From the NCBI GenBank assembly GCA_964533145.1, contig CAZHLG010000007.1, positions 1 through 37,291 on the forward strand: a DNA stretch of 37,291 bases, given 5' to 3'. Shown here one piece after another: positions 20,787-28,686 of the stretch. Both the position numbers and the translations under genes were made by a program. Origin of the DNA: CAITQP01 sp964533145. Its GTDB lineage: Bacteria; Patescibacteriota; Minisyncoccia; Phycocordibacterales; UBA9973. Positions within the stretch are counted from its first letter, which is position 1. Each line of letters opens with the position of its first letter. The notes under the pieces were generated by a model, which saw only the letters and a list, made by a program, of their open reading frames with translations, was not told the origin of the DNA and ran no database searches.

Positions 20787-21311
20787 ATGGCGGGTCACAG
20801 CAAATGGGCGCAGATCAAGCGGCAGAAAGGATCGAGCGATGCCAAGCGCGCGCAGCTCTTCGGCAAGCTCTCGCGGATGATCTCGGCGCAGGTCAAAGTC
20901 GCCAAAGGAGACCGCACGGCGGTAGCGGTGCGGACTGCGATCGAAAAAGCCCGTGCGGCGGACATGCCTGCGGACACGATCGAACGGGCCGTATCGAAGG
21001 CGACCGAAGCCAAGGAGATGGAAGCTGTGACATACGAGGCGTACGGGCCGGGCGGCGCGGGTTTGATCATCGAAGTGCTGACCGACAGCCGCAACCGCGC
21101 CGCCCAGGAAGTGCGCCACGCGCTCGCGAAGAACGGCTTCGCTCTCGGCGCGATCGGCTCAGTCATGTGGGGTTTCCGAAAAGACGGCGAACAGCTTGTC
21201 CCGACTGTGACCGTCCCGCTCTCCGACCAAGACACGGAACTGCTCGAGAAACTCGTCGACGATCTCGAGTCGCTCGAAGACGTGCAGGAAATCGTGACCA
21301 ACGCGGAATAA
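20787..21311 (+). CDS. yebC: YebC/TACO1-family protein, internally shortened
   Basis: 174 aa starting MAGHSKWAQIKRQKGSSDAKR, the family hallmark. YebC-type proteins act in translation of proline-rich or stalling stretches and were long annotated as transcription regulators. The conserved AYGPGGAGLIIEVLTDSRNRAAQEVRHALAKNG segment is intact. Usual length is about 240 aa; here the sequence jumps from GSVMWGFRKDG to LEKLVDDLESLEDVQEIVTNAE, so most of one alpha/beta domain (around 60 residues) is missing while the C-terminal end is kept. TATAGT (20773-20778) lies 8 nt upstream of the ATG. ruvC follows 1 bp later, a common pairing. Confidence 0.93.
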   Translation: MAGHSKWAQIKRQKGSSDAKRAQLFGKLSRMISAQVKVAKGDRTAVAVRTAIEKARAADMPADTIERAVSKATEAKEMEAVTYEAYGPGGAGLIIEVLTDSRNRAAQEVRHALAKNGFALGAIGSVMWGFRKDGEQLVPTVTVPLSDQDTELLEKLVDDLESLEDVQEIVTNAE

Positions 21312-21312
21312 T

Positions 21313-21786
21313 ATGCGAGTACTCGGCATCGATCCGGGCGTTGAACGCGTCGGCATCGCAATCATCGAAAAGACCGGACCGAAGGAAACGTATGTCTTTT
21401 CGGAGTGCTTCAAAACATCGCCTAAGCTTGCGCACGCCGAGCGTCTCACGCTCATCGGCGAGGAGATCGCCCGCATCGTCGCGGAATACGAGCCCCGGAC
21501 GCTCGCCATCGAAAAACTCTACTTCGAAAAGAACGTCACGACCGGCATGAGCGTTGCCGAGGCCCGCGGCGTGATCGTCTACGAATGCGCCAAGCGCGGC
21601 CTGCGCATCTGCGAGTACGGCCCGATGGAGATCAAGGTCGCGGTGACCGGCTACGGCAAGAGCGACAAGACGGCGATCATGGGCATGGTCCCCCGCCTCA
21701 TCCGCCTGCCGGAGCGCAGGATGATCGACGACGAGGTCGATGCGATCGCCGCCGCGCTCACATGTTTCGCGCACGAGCGTTTCTGA
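21313..21786 (+). CDS. ruvC: Holliday junction resolvase RuvC
   Basis: 157-aa RNase-H-fold endonuclease that cuts Holliday junctions symmetrically. Catalytic acidic residues are visible: Asp7 in LGIDPG, Glu68 region in LAIEKLYFEKN, and the C-terminal DDEVDAIAAAL pair. YGKSDKTAI carries the conserved basic segment. Length is normal. Translation is probably coupled to yebC, 1 bp upstream. Followed by an intrinsic terminator. Confidence 0.95.
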   Translation: MRVLGIDPGVERVGIAIIEKTGPKETYVFSECFKTSPKLAHAERLTLIGEEIARIVAEYEPRTLAIEKLYFEKNVTTGMSVAEARGVIVYECAKRGLRICEYGPMEIKVAVTGYGKSDKTAIMGMVPRLIRLPERRMIDDEVDAIAAALTCFAHERF

Positions 21787-21801
21787 TTTTTCAGAAGAGG
21801 G

Positions 21802-21830
21802 CCGCGCGCGCATTCGGCGCGCGGTTTTCC
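21802..21830 (+). terminator. yebC-ruvC terminator
   Basis: CCGCGCGC (21802-21809) with GCGCGCGG (21817-21824), then TTTT. Confidence 0.75.
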
Positions 21831-21844
21831 CCAAACACCGCTGT

Positions 21845-21876
21845 TGCGAACGCATATGCGTTCTGTTACAAATGTA
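21845..21876 (+). promoter_or_regulatory. Promoter with 16-bp palindromic operator
   Basis: TTGCGA, 17-bp spacer and a -10-like TACAAA precede the acidic protein gene. The perfect palindrome GAACGCATATGCGTTC (21848-21863) overlaps the -35 and fills most of the spacer, a classic place for a repressor site. The spacing does not match the Gram-positive LexA box. Confidence 0.55.
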
Positions 21877-21929
21877 CCCATGCACGCGCGGACGCGCGGA
21901 ACGAATTAGCAGTAATTTTTCTCGAACGC

Positions 21930-22106
21930 ATGAATTTCGAAGAAGAAGAGGTCAAAGAGGGCGACGATCCTGAATTCACGGGCAACCCGGGCCAGAGCGA
22001 CGTCGAAGACGATTTCGGAGACGACGATGGTGTGGATTTCGCCGAAGACGAAGACCTCGAAGATGACGAAGACGAGGAAGACGGCGGTCCGGCCGCAGAC
22101 CTCTAG
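21930..22106 (+). CDS. Small, extremely acidic protein (58 aa)
   Basis: Begins MNFEEEEVKEG; more than half of the C-terminal part is Asp or Glu (DDFGDDDGVDF, EDEDLEDDEDEEDGG). No hydrophobic core, so it is likely disordered. Such tails bind metal ions, basic proteins or mimic DNA. It has its own promoter with a palindrome, and a perfect 17-bp-stem terminator begins at its stop codon, so it is a separate, regulated unit. A longer in-frame extension back to 21585 overlaps ruvC and is rejected. Confidence 0.6.
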   Translation: MNFEEEEVKEGDDPEFTGNPGQSDVEDDFGDDDGVDFAEDEDLEDDEDEEDGGPAADL

Positions 22107-22143
22107 CATAAAAAACCCCGCCATACGGCGGGGTTTTTTATGC
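22106..22143. terminator. Bidirectional terminator between acidic protein gene and tyrS
   Basis: Perfect 17-bp stem from GCATAAAAAACCCCGCC to its complement with loop ATAC; A and T tracts serve both strands. Confidence 0.9.
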
Positions 22144-22146
22144 ATC

Positions 22147-23517
22147 CTACGCGATCCGGAAGAACCGCATTTTACCGACGCGATATGTGCCGGGCACGGG
22201 AACATGCGCGATGTCAGTGATCTTGCAGTCGCTCTCCATGTGCGTGACGGCGCCGTTCTCCACGAGACGGCGCGCTTCTGTCTTGGAAGCGGCGCAGGCC
22301 GCGGCCATGATGGCGTCCACGATCGTCGCCTGACCCGCCGCAATCTCCACGACATCCTCGGGAATGCCGCCTTTTGAGAACGTGCCGACCCATGCCTGTT
22401 CGGCGTCGGCTGCGGCCTTCGCGCCGTGATACATTTCCGTAATTATCCGCGCGAGGCGCATTTTGATATCCTTCGGATTCGTTGCCGGCGCAGAAAGCTC
22501 GCGTTCGACAGCCGCAACCTCCCCTTCTGCAAGCGGGGTCGCGAGCCGGAAATAGCGTGCGATGAGCGCATCCGGCACGGACATGATCTTGCCGTACATG
22601 TCGGCGGGCTCGTCGGCGATGCTCACGTAGTTGTCGAGCGACTTGCTCATCTTCTCCTTGCCGTCGAGGCCTTCGAGGATATCGACGGCCATCACCGCCT
22701 GCTCCGGTTGCTTGTTCATCTTCATGATGTCGCGGCCCATGAGCATGTTGAACATCTGGTCAGTGCCGCCGATCTCGAGATCGCACGAACCGTAGATCTG
22801 CGCGAGCACCGACGAATCGATGCCCTGGATCACCGGGTAGAGCATTTCGTGCATGTACAGCTCACCGCCGTTCTTAAGGCGCTCCTGGAACATGTCGCGC
22901 TCGATGAGCCGCGCATGCGTCACGTGGCGCAGCGTGGCGAGCACATTGGTGAAGGTCACCGTGAGCGAGCCGGGCTTCTTGAGGTGCGTCTTCTGCATGC
23001 GTGTGTTGTCGAAGAGGTCTGCTTTGCCAAGGAACGAGCCAGCCTTCACGAAGCCGAGACCGCCGACGCGCACCTGCGCGTTCGGATTGGTCGGAAGGAT
23101 GTCGGTCACGTTAAGGAACCAGTCTGAGTTGCGGATCCACGAGAAGACGGCCGGGTCGGTCTTGAGGATCTTGCCCACCTGATCGAGGTACGTCTTCATG
23201 TTGGCCTCGATCTCGGCCTGAGAAATCTCCGGGCGGACCTTGCTCTTGCCCGTCGGGTCGCCGATCTGACTCGTGTAGTCGCCGATCAAGAAGATGACTT
23301 TGCAGCCGATGTCCTGGAAGGCGCGCAACTTGCGGAGCGCTACGGCGTGGCCAAGATGGATGTCCGGGCGCGTCGGGTCGACGCCGAGCTTGATGACGAT
23401 ATCATCCAGATACTCGCCGCGGGCCTTTGCCTCGATTTTTTTCCTGAATTCCCCGGTCGGGTCGATGAAGGTCGCCACGCCGCGGGAGAAAAGATCGTTG
23501 ATATCTGCCGTATGCAT
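22147..23517 (-). CDS. tyrS: Tyrosyl-tRNA synthetase
   Basis: 456-aa class I synthetase that charges tRNA-Tyr. Signature HLGH near residue 55 (HIGH motif), the tyrosine-binding DYTSQIGDPTGKSK segment, QIYGSCDLEIGGTDQMFNMLMGRD, and KEKMSKSLDN (KMSKS loop). The C-terminal S4 RNA-binding domain is seen in SKTEARRLVENGAVTHMESDCKITD. Length is slightly above usual because of an insertion in the middle (around 130-215). The -10 box TACAGT (23529-23524) ends 6 nt before the ATG, so the mRNA should be leaderless. Confidence 0.95.
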   Translation of the reverse strand: MHTADINDLFSRGVATFIDPTGEFRKKIEAKARGEYLDDIVIKLGVDPTRPDIHLGHAVALRKLRAFQDIGCKVIFLIGDYTSQIGDPTGKSKVRPEISQAEIEANMKTYLDQVGKILKTDPAVFSWIRNSDWFLNVTDILPTNPNAQVRVGGLGFVKAGSFLGKADLFDNTRMQKTHLKKPGSLTVTFTNVLATLRHVTHARLIERDMFQERLKNGGELYMHEMLYPVIQGIDSSVLAQIYGSCDLEIGGTDQMFNMLMGRDIMKMNKQPEQAVMAVDILEGLDGKEKMSKSLDNYVSIADEPADMYGKIMSVPDALIARYFRLATPLAEGEVAAVERELSAPATNPKDIKMRLARIITEMYHGAKAAADAEQAWVGTFSKGGIPEDVVEIAAGQATIVDAIMAAACAASKTEARRLVENGAVTHMESDCKITDIAHVPVPGTYRVGKMRFFRIA

Positions 23518-23553
23518 GAAAACACTGTAGCACGGGGACTTTTTTTCAGTTAC

Positions 23554-23582
23554 TTGACTTTATTATAAAAAATACATATAGT
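23554..23582 (+). promoter_or_regulatory. Promoter of membrane protein gene
   Basis: TTGACT (23554-23559), 17-bp spacer, TATAGT (23577-23582); start about 12 nt before the ATG at 23600. Confidence 0.7.
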
Positions 23583-23599
23583 ACGAAAAAATTACATCT

Positions 23600-23974
23600 A
23601 TGAAAAAACAATACATCGGACAGCTTATCGTAACACTCATACTGACGGCAGGCGCCATAACCCTGCATTTCATTAAGTGGGACACTGGTCCCAACGTATG
23701 GTGGGCTATTATTTTATTCCTGATTGCAGAGTTTTCTGCTTTCATGTACGGCGACGACGTCTCTAGGGGAAAACACCTTAGTATTTACGATTTAAAGATG
23801 GGCACTGTCTTCACAATAGTGAAGATCATCGCGGAAGACGCGGCTCCAACTATAGTCGTTATACAACTGCAGGACCAAACATTTATGCTGCTGAAAATCA
23901 AAGATGATGATTTTACCCCTTCTGTCAACAAAAAATACTATATTTCTAAAGACGGAACAGTTTGTGATGTGTAA
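23600..23974 (+). CDS. Hypothetical membrane protein with two N-terminal helices
   Basis: 124 aa. Two transmembrane helices at about 7-24 (GQLIVTLILTAGAITLHF) and 33-50 (VWWAIILFLIAEFSAFMY), then a cytoplasmic or external beta-rich domain of about 65 residues (MGTVFTIVKIIAED..., FMLLKIKDDDF...YYISKDGTVCDV). No family recognised. The gene is AT-rich compared with tyrS and the PBP gene beside it, has its own good promoter and a terminator, and stands alone. It may be a recently acquired or fast-evolving gene. Confidence 0.65.
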   Translation: MKKQYIGQLIVTLILTAGAITLHFIKWDTGPNVWWAIILFLIAEFSAFMYGDDVSRGKHLSIYDLKMGTVFTIVKIIAEDAAPTIVVIQLQDQTFMLLKIKDDDFTPSVNKKYYISKDGTVCDV

Positions 23975-24004
23975 AAAAGCAAAAGAATCCGGTTCTTAAA
24001 AATC

Positions 24005-24031
24005 GCCGCCCTTACCAACGGGCGGCTTTTT
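24005..24031 (+). terminator. Terminator of the membrane protein gene
   Basis: GCCGCCC (24005-24011) with GGGCGGC (24020-24026), then TTTTT. Confidence 0.8.
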
Positions 24032-24070
24032 CATGCGTCACCGGCCGTCCGATACTGCCGTATCTTTCAA

Positions 24071-24101
24071 TATTGCAGGTGCGACGGTATGATACCGATA
24101 T
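24071..24101 (+). promoter_or_regulatory. Promoter of the PBP gene
   Basis: TTTCAA, 17-bp spacer, TATGAT (24088-24093), then 8 nt to the ATG. Confidence 0.55.
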
Positions 24102-26642
24102 ATGAGAAAACACATTGCAAAAGTACGGCATGCGCTCAAAAAGCATGAGCATCGGCTCAGGAACATCCTGTGGGGACTTCTGGGATTTTTCGCGCTGCTC
24201 TTCGGGGTCACGCTCATCTGGATGAGCACGATGAAGCTCCCCGACTTCTCGGCCTTCGAGAGCGTGCGCCAGGCCAATTCGTCCAAGATCTACGACCGCA
24301 CGGGCAAGATCGTGCTCTACGATCTTGGTTCCGACGTGCGCCGCACGACGATCGCCGTGGGCGAGATGGGCGACAATATCAAGAAAGCGACGGTTGCCAT
24401 CGAGGATGACAACTTCTACAACCATGCCGGCATATCGCTCAAAGGCATGTTCCGCGCGCTGTTCGTCGATATCACGCAGGGCGGCGCCGTGCAGGGCGGA
24501 TCGACCATAACGCAGCAGGTCATCAAAAAAAGCCTGCTCACCGACAAGAAGACCCCTGTCCGCAAAATCAAGGAGATCGTGCTGGCCCTCAAACTGGACC
24601 GCGAATACCCGAAAGACGAGATCCTCGGCATGTACCTCAACGTGATCCCTTACGGCGGCAACGTGTATGGCATCCAGGAAGCCTCGCATCTTTTCTTCGG
24701 CAAGGAACCGAAAGACCTCACCGTCGCCGAAGCCGCCTACATGGCAGCCATCCCGAACGCGCCGACGCGCTTCTCGCCGTACGGCGCGAGCCGCGACAAG
24801 CTTGAAAACCGCAAAAACCTCGTGCTCTCCCGCGAGCTCGAGCTCGGCTATATAACAAAAGAAACGTATGACGCCGCAAAGGCCGAGCAAGTCGCCTTCC
24901 TTCCGCAGCAGGGCCGCGGCATCAAGGCGCCGCATTTCGTGTTTTATGTGAAAGACTATCTCGAGGAACGCTACGGCGCGGATGCCGTCGAGTCCGGCGG
25001 CCTCAAGGTCATCACCACACTCGATTACGACCTGCAGCAGATCGCGGAAAAAGCCGTCGCCGACTACACCATCGGCGACCACAAGCAGGGCGTCGACAAA
25101 CTCAACGCCGGCCTTGTCGCCATCGACCCGAAAACCGGACAGATCCTTGCCATGGTCGGCTCGCGCGACTACTTCGACACGTCGATCGACGGCAACTACA
25201 ACGTCGCGCTGGCAAAACGACAGCCAGGTTCGTCTTTCAAGCCGTATATGTACGTAACGGCTTTCGAGAAAGGCTACACTCCGGACACCGTGCTGTTCGA
25301 CGTCCCGACCGAATTCAATACGTACTGCACGCCGTACGGCGCACCGTCCGCCGGAAATCCGTCCGCGCAATGCTATATGCCGGAAAACTATGACGGCACA
25401 TATCACGGCCCGATGGATGTGCGTACGGCACTCGGCAGCTCCATCAACGTCCCGGCGGTCAAATTGCTGTACATGGTCGGCATGAAAGACACGATTAAGA
25501 CAGCGCAGGATCTCGGCATCACCACGCTCACCGACTACTCCCGCTACGGCCTGTCGCTCGTGCTCGGCGGCGGAGAAGTCCGTCTCATCGATGCCGTCGG
25601 CGCGTATGCCACGTTTGCAGCCGAGGGTGTCCGTCACCCGTATGCGGGCGTGCTTTCGGTCGAAGATATGCGCGGCAATAAACTCGAAGAATGGGAGGAT
25701 CATCCCGTCACCGTGCTTTCGCGCAACTCCGTGCTTGAGCTCACCGATGTGCTTTCGGACAACAACGCCCGCCGCCTGACCTTCAGTCCGACATCGCCGC
25801 TCTACTTCCCGGACCGCCAAGTGGCCGCAAAGACAGGTACGACGAACGATTTCAAAGACCTGTGGACCATCGGCTATACGCCGTCGCTCGCCGCCGGCGT
25901 GTGGGCAGGCCGCAACGACAGCCAGGCACTCTACAAAGGCATCACCGGCTCTCCGATCTGGCATCAATTCATGGAAGAGGCTTTGAAAAAATACCCCAAC
26001 GAAGCCTTCCCTGAGCCGGACCCGGATCCCAGATACGACTCGCTCGCCCCGGTGCTTCGCGGCTACTGGCAGGGCGGGAAGAGCTATGTTGTGGACACAG
26101 TGAGCGGCATGCTTGCCACAGAGAATACGCCGGCGTCGACGCGCAAGGAATACGTCATCACCGACGTGCATGACATCCTCTACTGGATCAACAAGAGCGA
26201 CCCGCGCGGCCCGGCGCCGTCCCGGCCGCAGAATGACCCCATGTTCTACAATTGGGAGACTGCGGTGCGCGACTGGTGGGCGCGCAACAGCGGACGGTAC
26301 ACGATCGTGACCGAGGCAAGCAAACCGGCAGGATACGATACGGTGCACACGAGCGAGAACCTGCCGTCAGTGGCGATAACGAGCCCCGTTTCCGGTGCTA
26401 CATTCGGGATGGATGAGGCGATAACCGTGTCTGTCGCGCCGGCAGGAACATACCCAGTCAGCAAAGTCGACTTCTTCGTCGACAACAAGTACGCCGGATC
26501 GATCGGCGCCGGTATGACGAATTTCGTCTTTACGCCAAGCCATGTCAGCGGGATCTCGACAGGCCCGGCGACGCTGACTGCGACAGTGACCAACTCGATC
26601 GGACTTACGGCAAATACGGCAGTTGAGATACTCTTGCAGTAG
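24102..26642 (+). CDS. Class A penicillin-binding protein (glycosyltransferase/transpeptidase)
   Basis: 846-aa bifunctional peptidoglycan synthase. Cytoplasmic basic N-terminus, transmembrane helix at about 21-42, glycosyltransferase family 51 domain (catalytic Glu in AIEDDNFYNHAGI, then GGSTITQQVIKK and the KIKEIVLALKLDREYPKDEILGMYLNVIPYG block), and transpeptidase domain with the active Ser377 in SSFK (377-380), an SxN-type motif in SSIN, and KTGTT at 577-581. After the transpeptidase comes an Ig-like domain (ITSPVSGATFGMDEAITVSV...) at about 750-846, probably binding wall or envelope material. It acts outside the membrane in cell wall growth. Confidence 0.96.
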   Translation: MRKHIAKVRHALKKHEHRLRNILWGLLGFFALLFGVTLIWMSTMKLPDFSAFESVRQANSSKIYDRTGKIVLYDLGSDVRRTTIAVGEMGDNIKKATVAIEDDNFYNHAGISLKGMFRALFVDITQGGAVQGGSTITQQVIKKSLLTDKKTPVRKIKEIVLALKLDREYPKDEILGMYLNVIPYGGNVYGIQEASHLFFGKEPKDLTVAEAAYMAAIPNAPTRFSPYGASRDKLENRKNLVLSRELELGYITKETYDAAKAEQVAFLPQQGRGIKAPHFVFYVKDYLEERYGADAVESGGLKVITTLDYDLQQIAEKAVADYTIGDHKQGVDKLNAGLVAIDPKTGQILAMVGSRDYFDTSIDGNYNVALAKRQPGSSFKPYMYVTAFEKGYTPDTVLFDVPTEFNTYCTPYGAPSAGNPSAQCYMPENYDGTYHGPMDVRTALGSSINVPAVKLLYMVGMKDTIKTAQDLGITTLTDYSRYGLSLVLGGGEVRLIDAVGAYATFAAEGVRHPYAGVLSVEDMRGNKLEEWEDHPVTVLSRNSVLELTDVLSDNNARRLTFSPTSPLYFPDRQVAAKTGTTNDFKDLWTIGYTPSLAAGVWAGRNDSQALYKGITGSPIWHQFMEEALKKYPNEAFPEPDPDPRYDSLAPVLRGYWQGGKSYVVDTVSGMLATENTPASTRKEYVITDVHDILYWINKSDPRGPAPSRPQNDPMFYNWETAVRDWWARNSGRYTIVTEASKPAGYDTVHTSENLPSVAITSPVSGATFGMDEAITVSVAPAGTYPVSKVDFFVDNKYAGSIGAGMTNFVFTPSHVSGISTGPATLTATVTNSIGLTANTAVEILLQ

Positions 26643-26652
26643 TATTAACATC

Positions 26653-26689
26653 AAAAAGCACGGCTCGCTTCGCGAGCCGTGCTTTTTTT
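26653..26689. terminator. Bidirectional terminator after the PBP gene
   Basis: Long GC-rich stem (AGCACGGCTCGC with GCGAGCCGTGCT), TT loop, flanked by A5 and T7. It also ends the convergent gene at 26702-27037. Confidence 0.9.
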
Positions 26690-26701
26690 GTATAACCCAA
26701 A

Positions 26702-27037
26702 CTAGATAGTATCGGACGGGCCGGTCGGTGCAGAGCAGCCGGTTGCCGGGCTGACCGAACAGTCAGCGTTCACACGAATACAATCACCGCCAGCACTGCG
26801 CTTAAGTTCGATCTTGCACGCCTGTTTGTCGGTCGTGCCGGGGCGAGTCGGCATATCGTTCGTCGGAGCGGACTGCATCACGTTGACGGTGCCGCCGCGG
26901 ACATTGATAACGCGACCCTCGCCGCCAAGCGAGTTTGTCTGCATATACTTGTACACGAAGAATCCGAGAGCTGCGATCACCAGAACGATAAGGATCGTCT
27001 TGAGTGAGTTGTTCTCGGGGTTGTTCCAAAAGCTCAT
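26702..27037 (-). CDS. Single-pass membrane protein with an exported Cys-containing domain
   Basis: 111 aa, starting MSFWNNPENNSLKT. A transmembrane helix at about 12-30 (TILIVLVIAALGFFVYKY) is followed by an external part with a Gly-rich stretch and a C-terminal segment with three or four cysteines (ACKIELKRSAGGDCIRVNADCSVSPATGCS), which may form disulfides. The longer frame upstream of this start runs through the promoter region and is rejected. Predicted promoter TTGCTG-17-TATAAT at 27118-27090 with an inverted repeat across the start site. Family unknown. Confidence 0.65.
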   Translation of the reverse strand: MSFWNNPENNSLKTILIVLVIAALGFFVYKYMQTNSLGGEGRVINVRGGTVNVMQSAPTNDMPTRPGTTDKQACKIELKRSAGGDCIRVNADCSVSPATGCSAPTGPSDTI

Positions 27038-27066
27038 GAGAATGGCACGTCCCGCTCGCGCGGGGC

Positions 27067-27118
27067 GCGTATTAATTTCTAATACGCTAATTATAGTGCC
27101 GCTCAAGCCCGACAGCAA
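27067..27118 (-). promoter_or_regulatory. Promoter with inverted repeat over the transcription start
   Basis: Minus strand: TTGCTG (27118-27113), 17-bp spacer, TATAAT (27095-27090), then the repeat GCGTATTA/TAATACGC (27067-27087). The repeat begins 2 bp after the -10 box, so a bound protein would block initiation; as RNA it forms a 5' hairpin. Confidence 0.6.
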
Positions 27119-27119
27119 G

Positions 27120-27380
27120 CTATCGGACAACAGTGATATGTTTCGTGAGCGGATGTTTCGCGAGTTCTGAAAGCATCCGCCCCTGACGGAGCGCTATTTC
27201 GCTCTTTTGGGCCGGAGACAACTTGAGTGTGGCGACGGTTCCTCGGATCACGACAGCGTTAATGGAAAGGCCGCGCACGCCTGCGGCGTGCGCGGCCTGA
27301 ACCACAACCTCCCGCGCCTCATCGCCGTCACGGAGAATCTTGGCGAACCTGCCCAGAAAATCGCCGATCGGAAGTGCCAT
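27120..27380 (-). CDS. DUF721/DciA-like small protein in the dnaA-dnaN cluster
   Basis: 86 aa. The second half (SINAVVIRGTVATLKLSPAQKSEIALRQGRMLSELAKH) resembles the DciA/DUF721 core: a strand of small residues, a strand of alternating hydrophobics, and a helix that in the family begins with eLxxrxxxiLxxL. DciA proteins load the replicative helicase DnaB in most bacteria that lack DnaC/DnaI. The gene starts 4 bp after the dnaN stop, which supports a replication role. Similarity is judged by eye, so the family call is tentative. Confidence 0.5.
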   Translation of the reverse strand: MALPIGDFLGRFAKILRDGDEAREVVVQAAHAAGVRGLSINAVVIRGTVATLKLSPAQKSEIALRQGRMLSELAKHPLTKHITVVR

Positions 27381-27384
27381 ATGC

Positions 27385-28482
27385 TTAGCGATTCATCGGC
27401 ATCAACAGGTATGTGAATGAATTATCCGATACGCCACGGATCACCATGGCCTTATTGCCGCCATTCAGAGATATCGAGACGCTATCCTGAGGAATAGCCG
27501 AGAGACATTCCATAAGATACCGCTGATTGAGCGATATGGTCACATCGTCGCCGGAAAGGGTTGCCTCTATGGTTCCGGAGTATTCCCCGACGTCGTTATT
27601 CTTCGAAAGGCATTCAAAACGTTTCTTGGACGGCGATATCGAAAACGTTATCTGATTGAATTTATCCGTAAAGACATTCGCGGCTTTCAGCGTGGCGAGA
27701 AGATCCTGCTTGAGTGCAATGATATCCGTCGCAAATTCTTTGGGAATGATCTGCTTGTAATCCGGAAAACTGCCGGAAATGATGCGTGATGTTATATATA
27801 CGCCTTCTGCACGCAAAGCGATCTGGTTTTCGTTGACCGAAAGCGCTATTTCACCCTCAGTATTCTCGAGAATGCGCGCGATTTCGACGATATTGCGGTA
27901 CGGAATGATGACAGCCGGGAATTCGACTGGTTTTTTAAGGGATTCTTTCTTTTCGGCAAGCCGGAACGAGTCGGTCGCCGCAAAAAACAAGGTATTTTTG
28001 TCTGAAGAAAGATACACACTGGATATCTCCGGCTTGATATCACTTGTCGCCGCGGCAAAATACACGCTTTTTATGCCGCGTACGAGCTCGTTTTTCGGAA
28101 TTGAGGCTTCTGCGCCAGAAGCAGGCGGCAGAGTCGGGAAATCCTCGTATGGATGGGTCTTCACGGCCGTACGGCTAGTCCCAGCGGCGAGAGAGAGCGT
28201 ATTCTCGTTCAAAGAAAGCTTCACTTTCTCGTTGCGCGGCAATGTCGCCAAAAATCCATATAGCGTTTTGCCATCTACCGCAATGACTCCGTCTGACTCG
28301 GCTTTGACCGGCAGTTCAAATTCGACACCGAGCGAAAGGTTGGTCGCCCGTATTTTGAGTGTCTTACCGGACACGAGCATGAGAATGGTGCTGAGTGCCG
28401 GCAGTGATGCGTTCCGTGCCGTCACGCGCTCAGCTGCCTCTATGGCACTCGCGAGTTTTTCAACGCTGGTCTCGAATATCAT
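27385..28482 (-). CDS. dnaN: DNA polymerase III beta subunit (sliding clamp)
   Basis: 365 aa, the three-fold repeated clamp that tethers the polymerase. Start MIFETSVEKLASAIEAAERV; other landmarks are ASLPALSTILM, the HPYEDFPTLP segment, SSVYLSSDKNTLFFAATDSFRLAEK and the C-terminal end TYLLMPMNR, which is the conserved binding-face tail. Length is typical. A frame extension to 28536 is rejected because it would translate the AT-rich origin region. No Shine-Dalgarno sequence is visible. The gene is cotranscribed with the DciA-like gene. Confidence 0.95.
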   Translation of the reverse strand: MIFETSVEKLASAIEAAERVTARNASLPALSTILMLVSGKTLKIRATNLSLGVEFELPVKAESDGVIAVDGKTLYGFLATLPRNEKVKLSLNENTLSLAAGTSRTAVKTHPYEDFPTLPPASGAEASIPKNELVRGIKSVYFAAATSDIKPEISSVYLSSDKNTLFFAATDSFRLAEKKESLKKPVEFPAVIIPYRNIVEIARILENTEGEIALSVNENQIALRAEGVYITSRIISGSFPDYKQIIPKEFATDIIALKQDLLATLKAANVFTDKFNQITFSISPSKKRFECLSKNNDVGEYSGTIEATLSGDDVTISLNQRYLMECLSAIPQDSVSISLNGGNKAMVIRGVSDNSFTYLLMPMNR

Positions 28483-28686
28483 ATATATAAAAATTATTAC
28501 TAATACTACCGCTGTGGAAATGTGGATACCACCCATATTCCCTTGTCACATAAAGCCCATCCGATCGTTCTAGTGTGTGTATAAGCGGTGCGCCGCGTAT
28601 CTGTTGTCCACACCGCTCATTTTGTTCGGTCTAAAGACCGCTACTTTTCCCATCTCTTTCCCCTGGTTTTCACTCGTTATCAACAG
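28483..28686. other. Probable chromosomal origin of replication (oriC)
   Basis: Spacer of 204 bp between dnaA and dnaN. Four sequences differ from the DnaA box TTATCCACA by one base: 28521-28529, 28576-28584, 28604-28612 and 28677-28685; a weaker one (TGTGGAAAT) abuts the first at 28513-28521. Reading the minus strand from the first two boxes, there is a short GC run (GCGG), then the triplets TAG-TAT-TAG-TAA-TAA (28508-28494), then a stretch of nearly pure A/T (28480-28500). This order, DnaA boxes, GC run, DnaA-trios and unwinding element, is the basal unwinding system known from bacterial origins. Confidence 0.75.

Noticed and set aside
24012..26348. 778-aa reading frame on the minus strand
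   Set aside because: Antisense shadow of the PBP gene; Arg/His-rich composition without domains.
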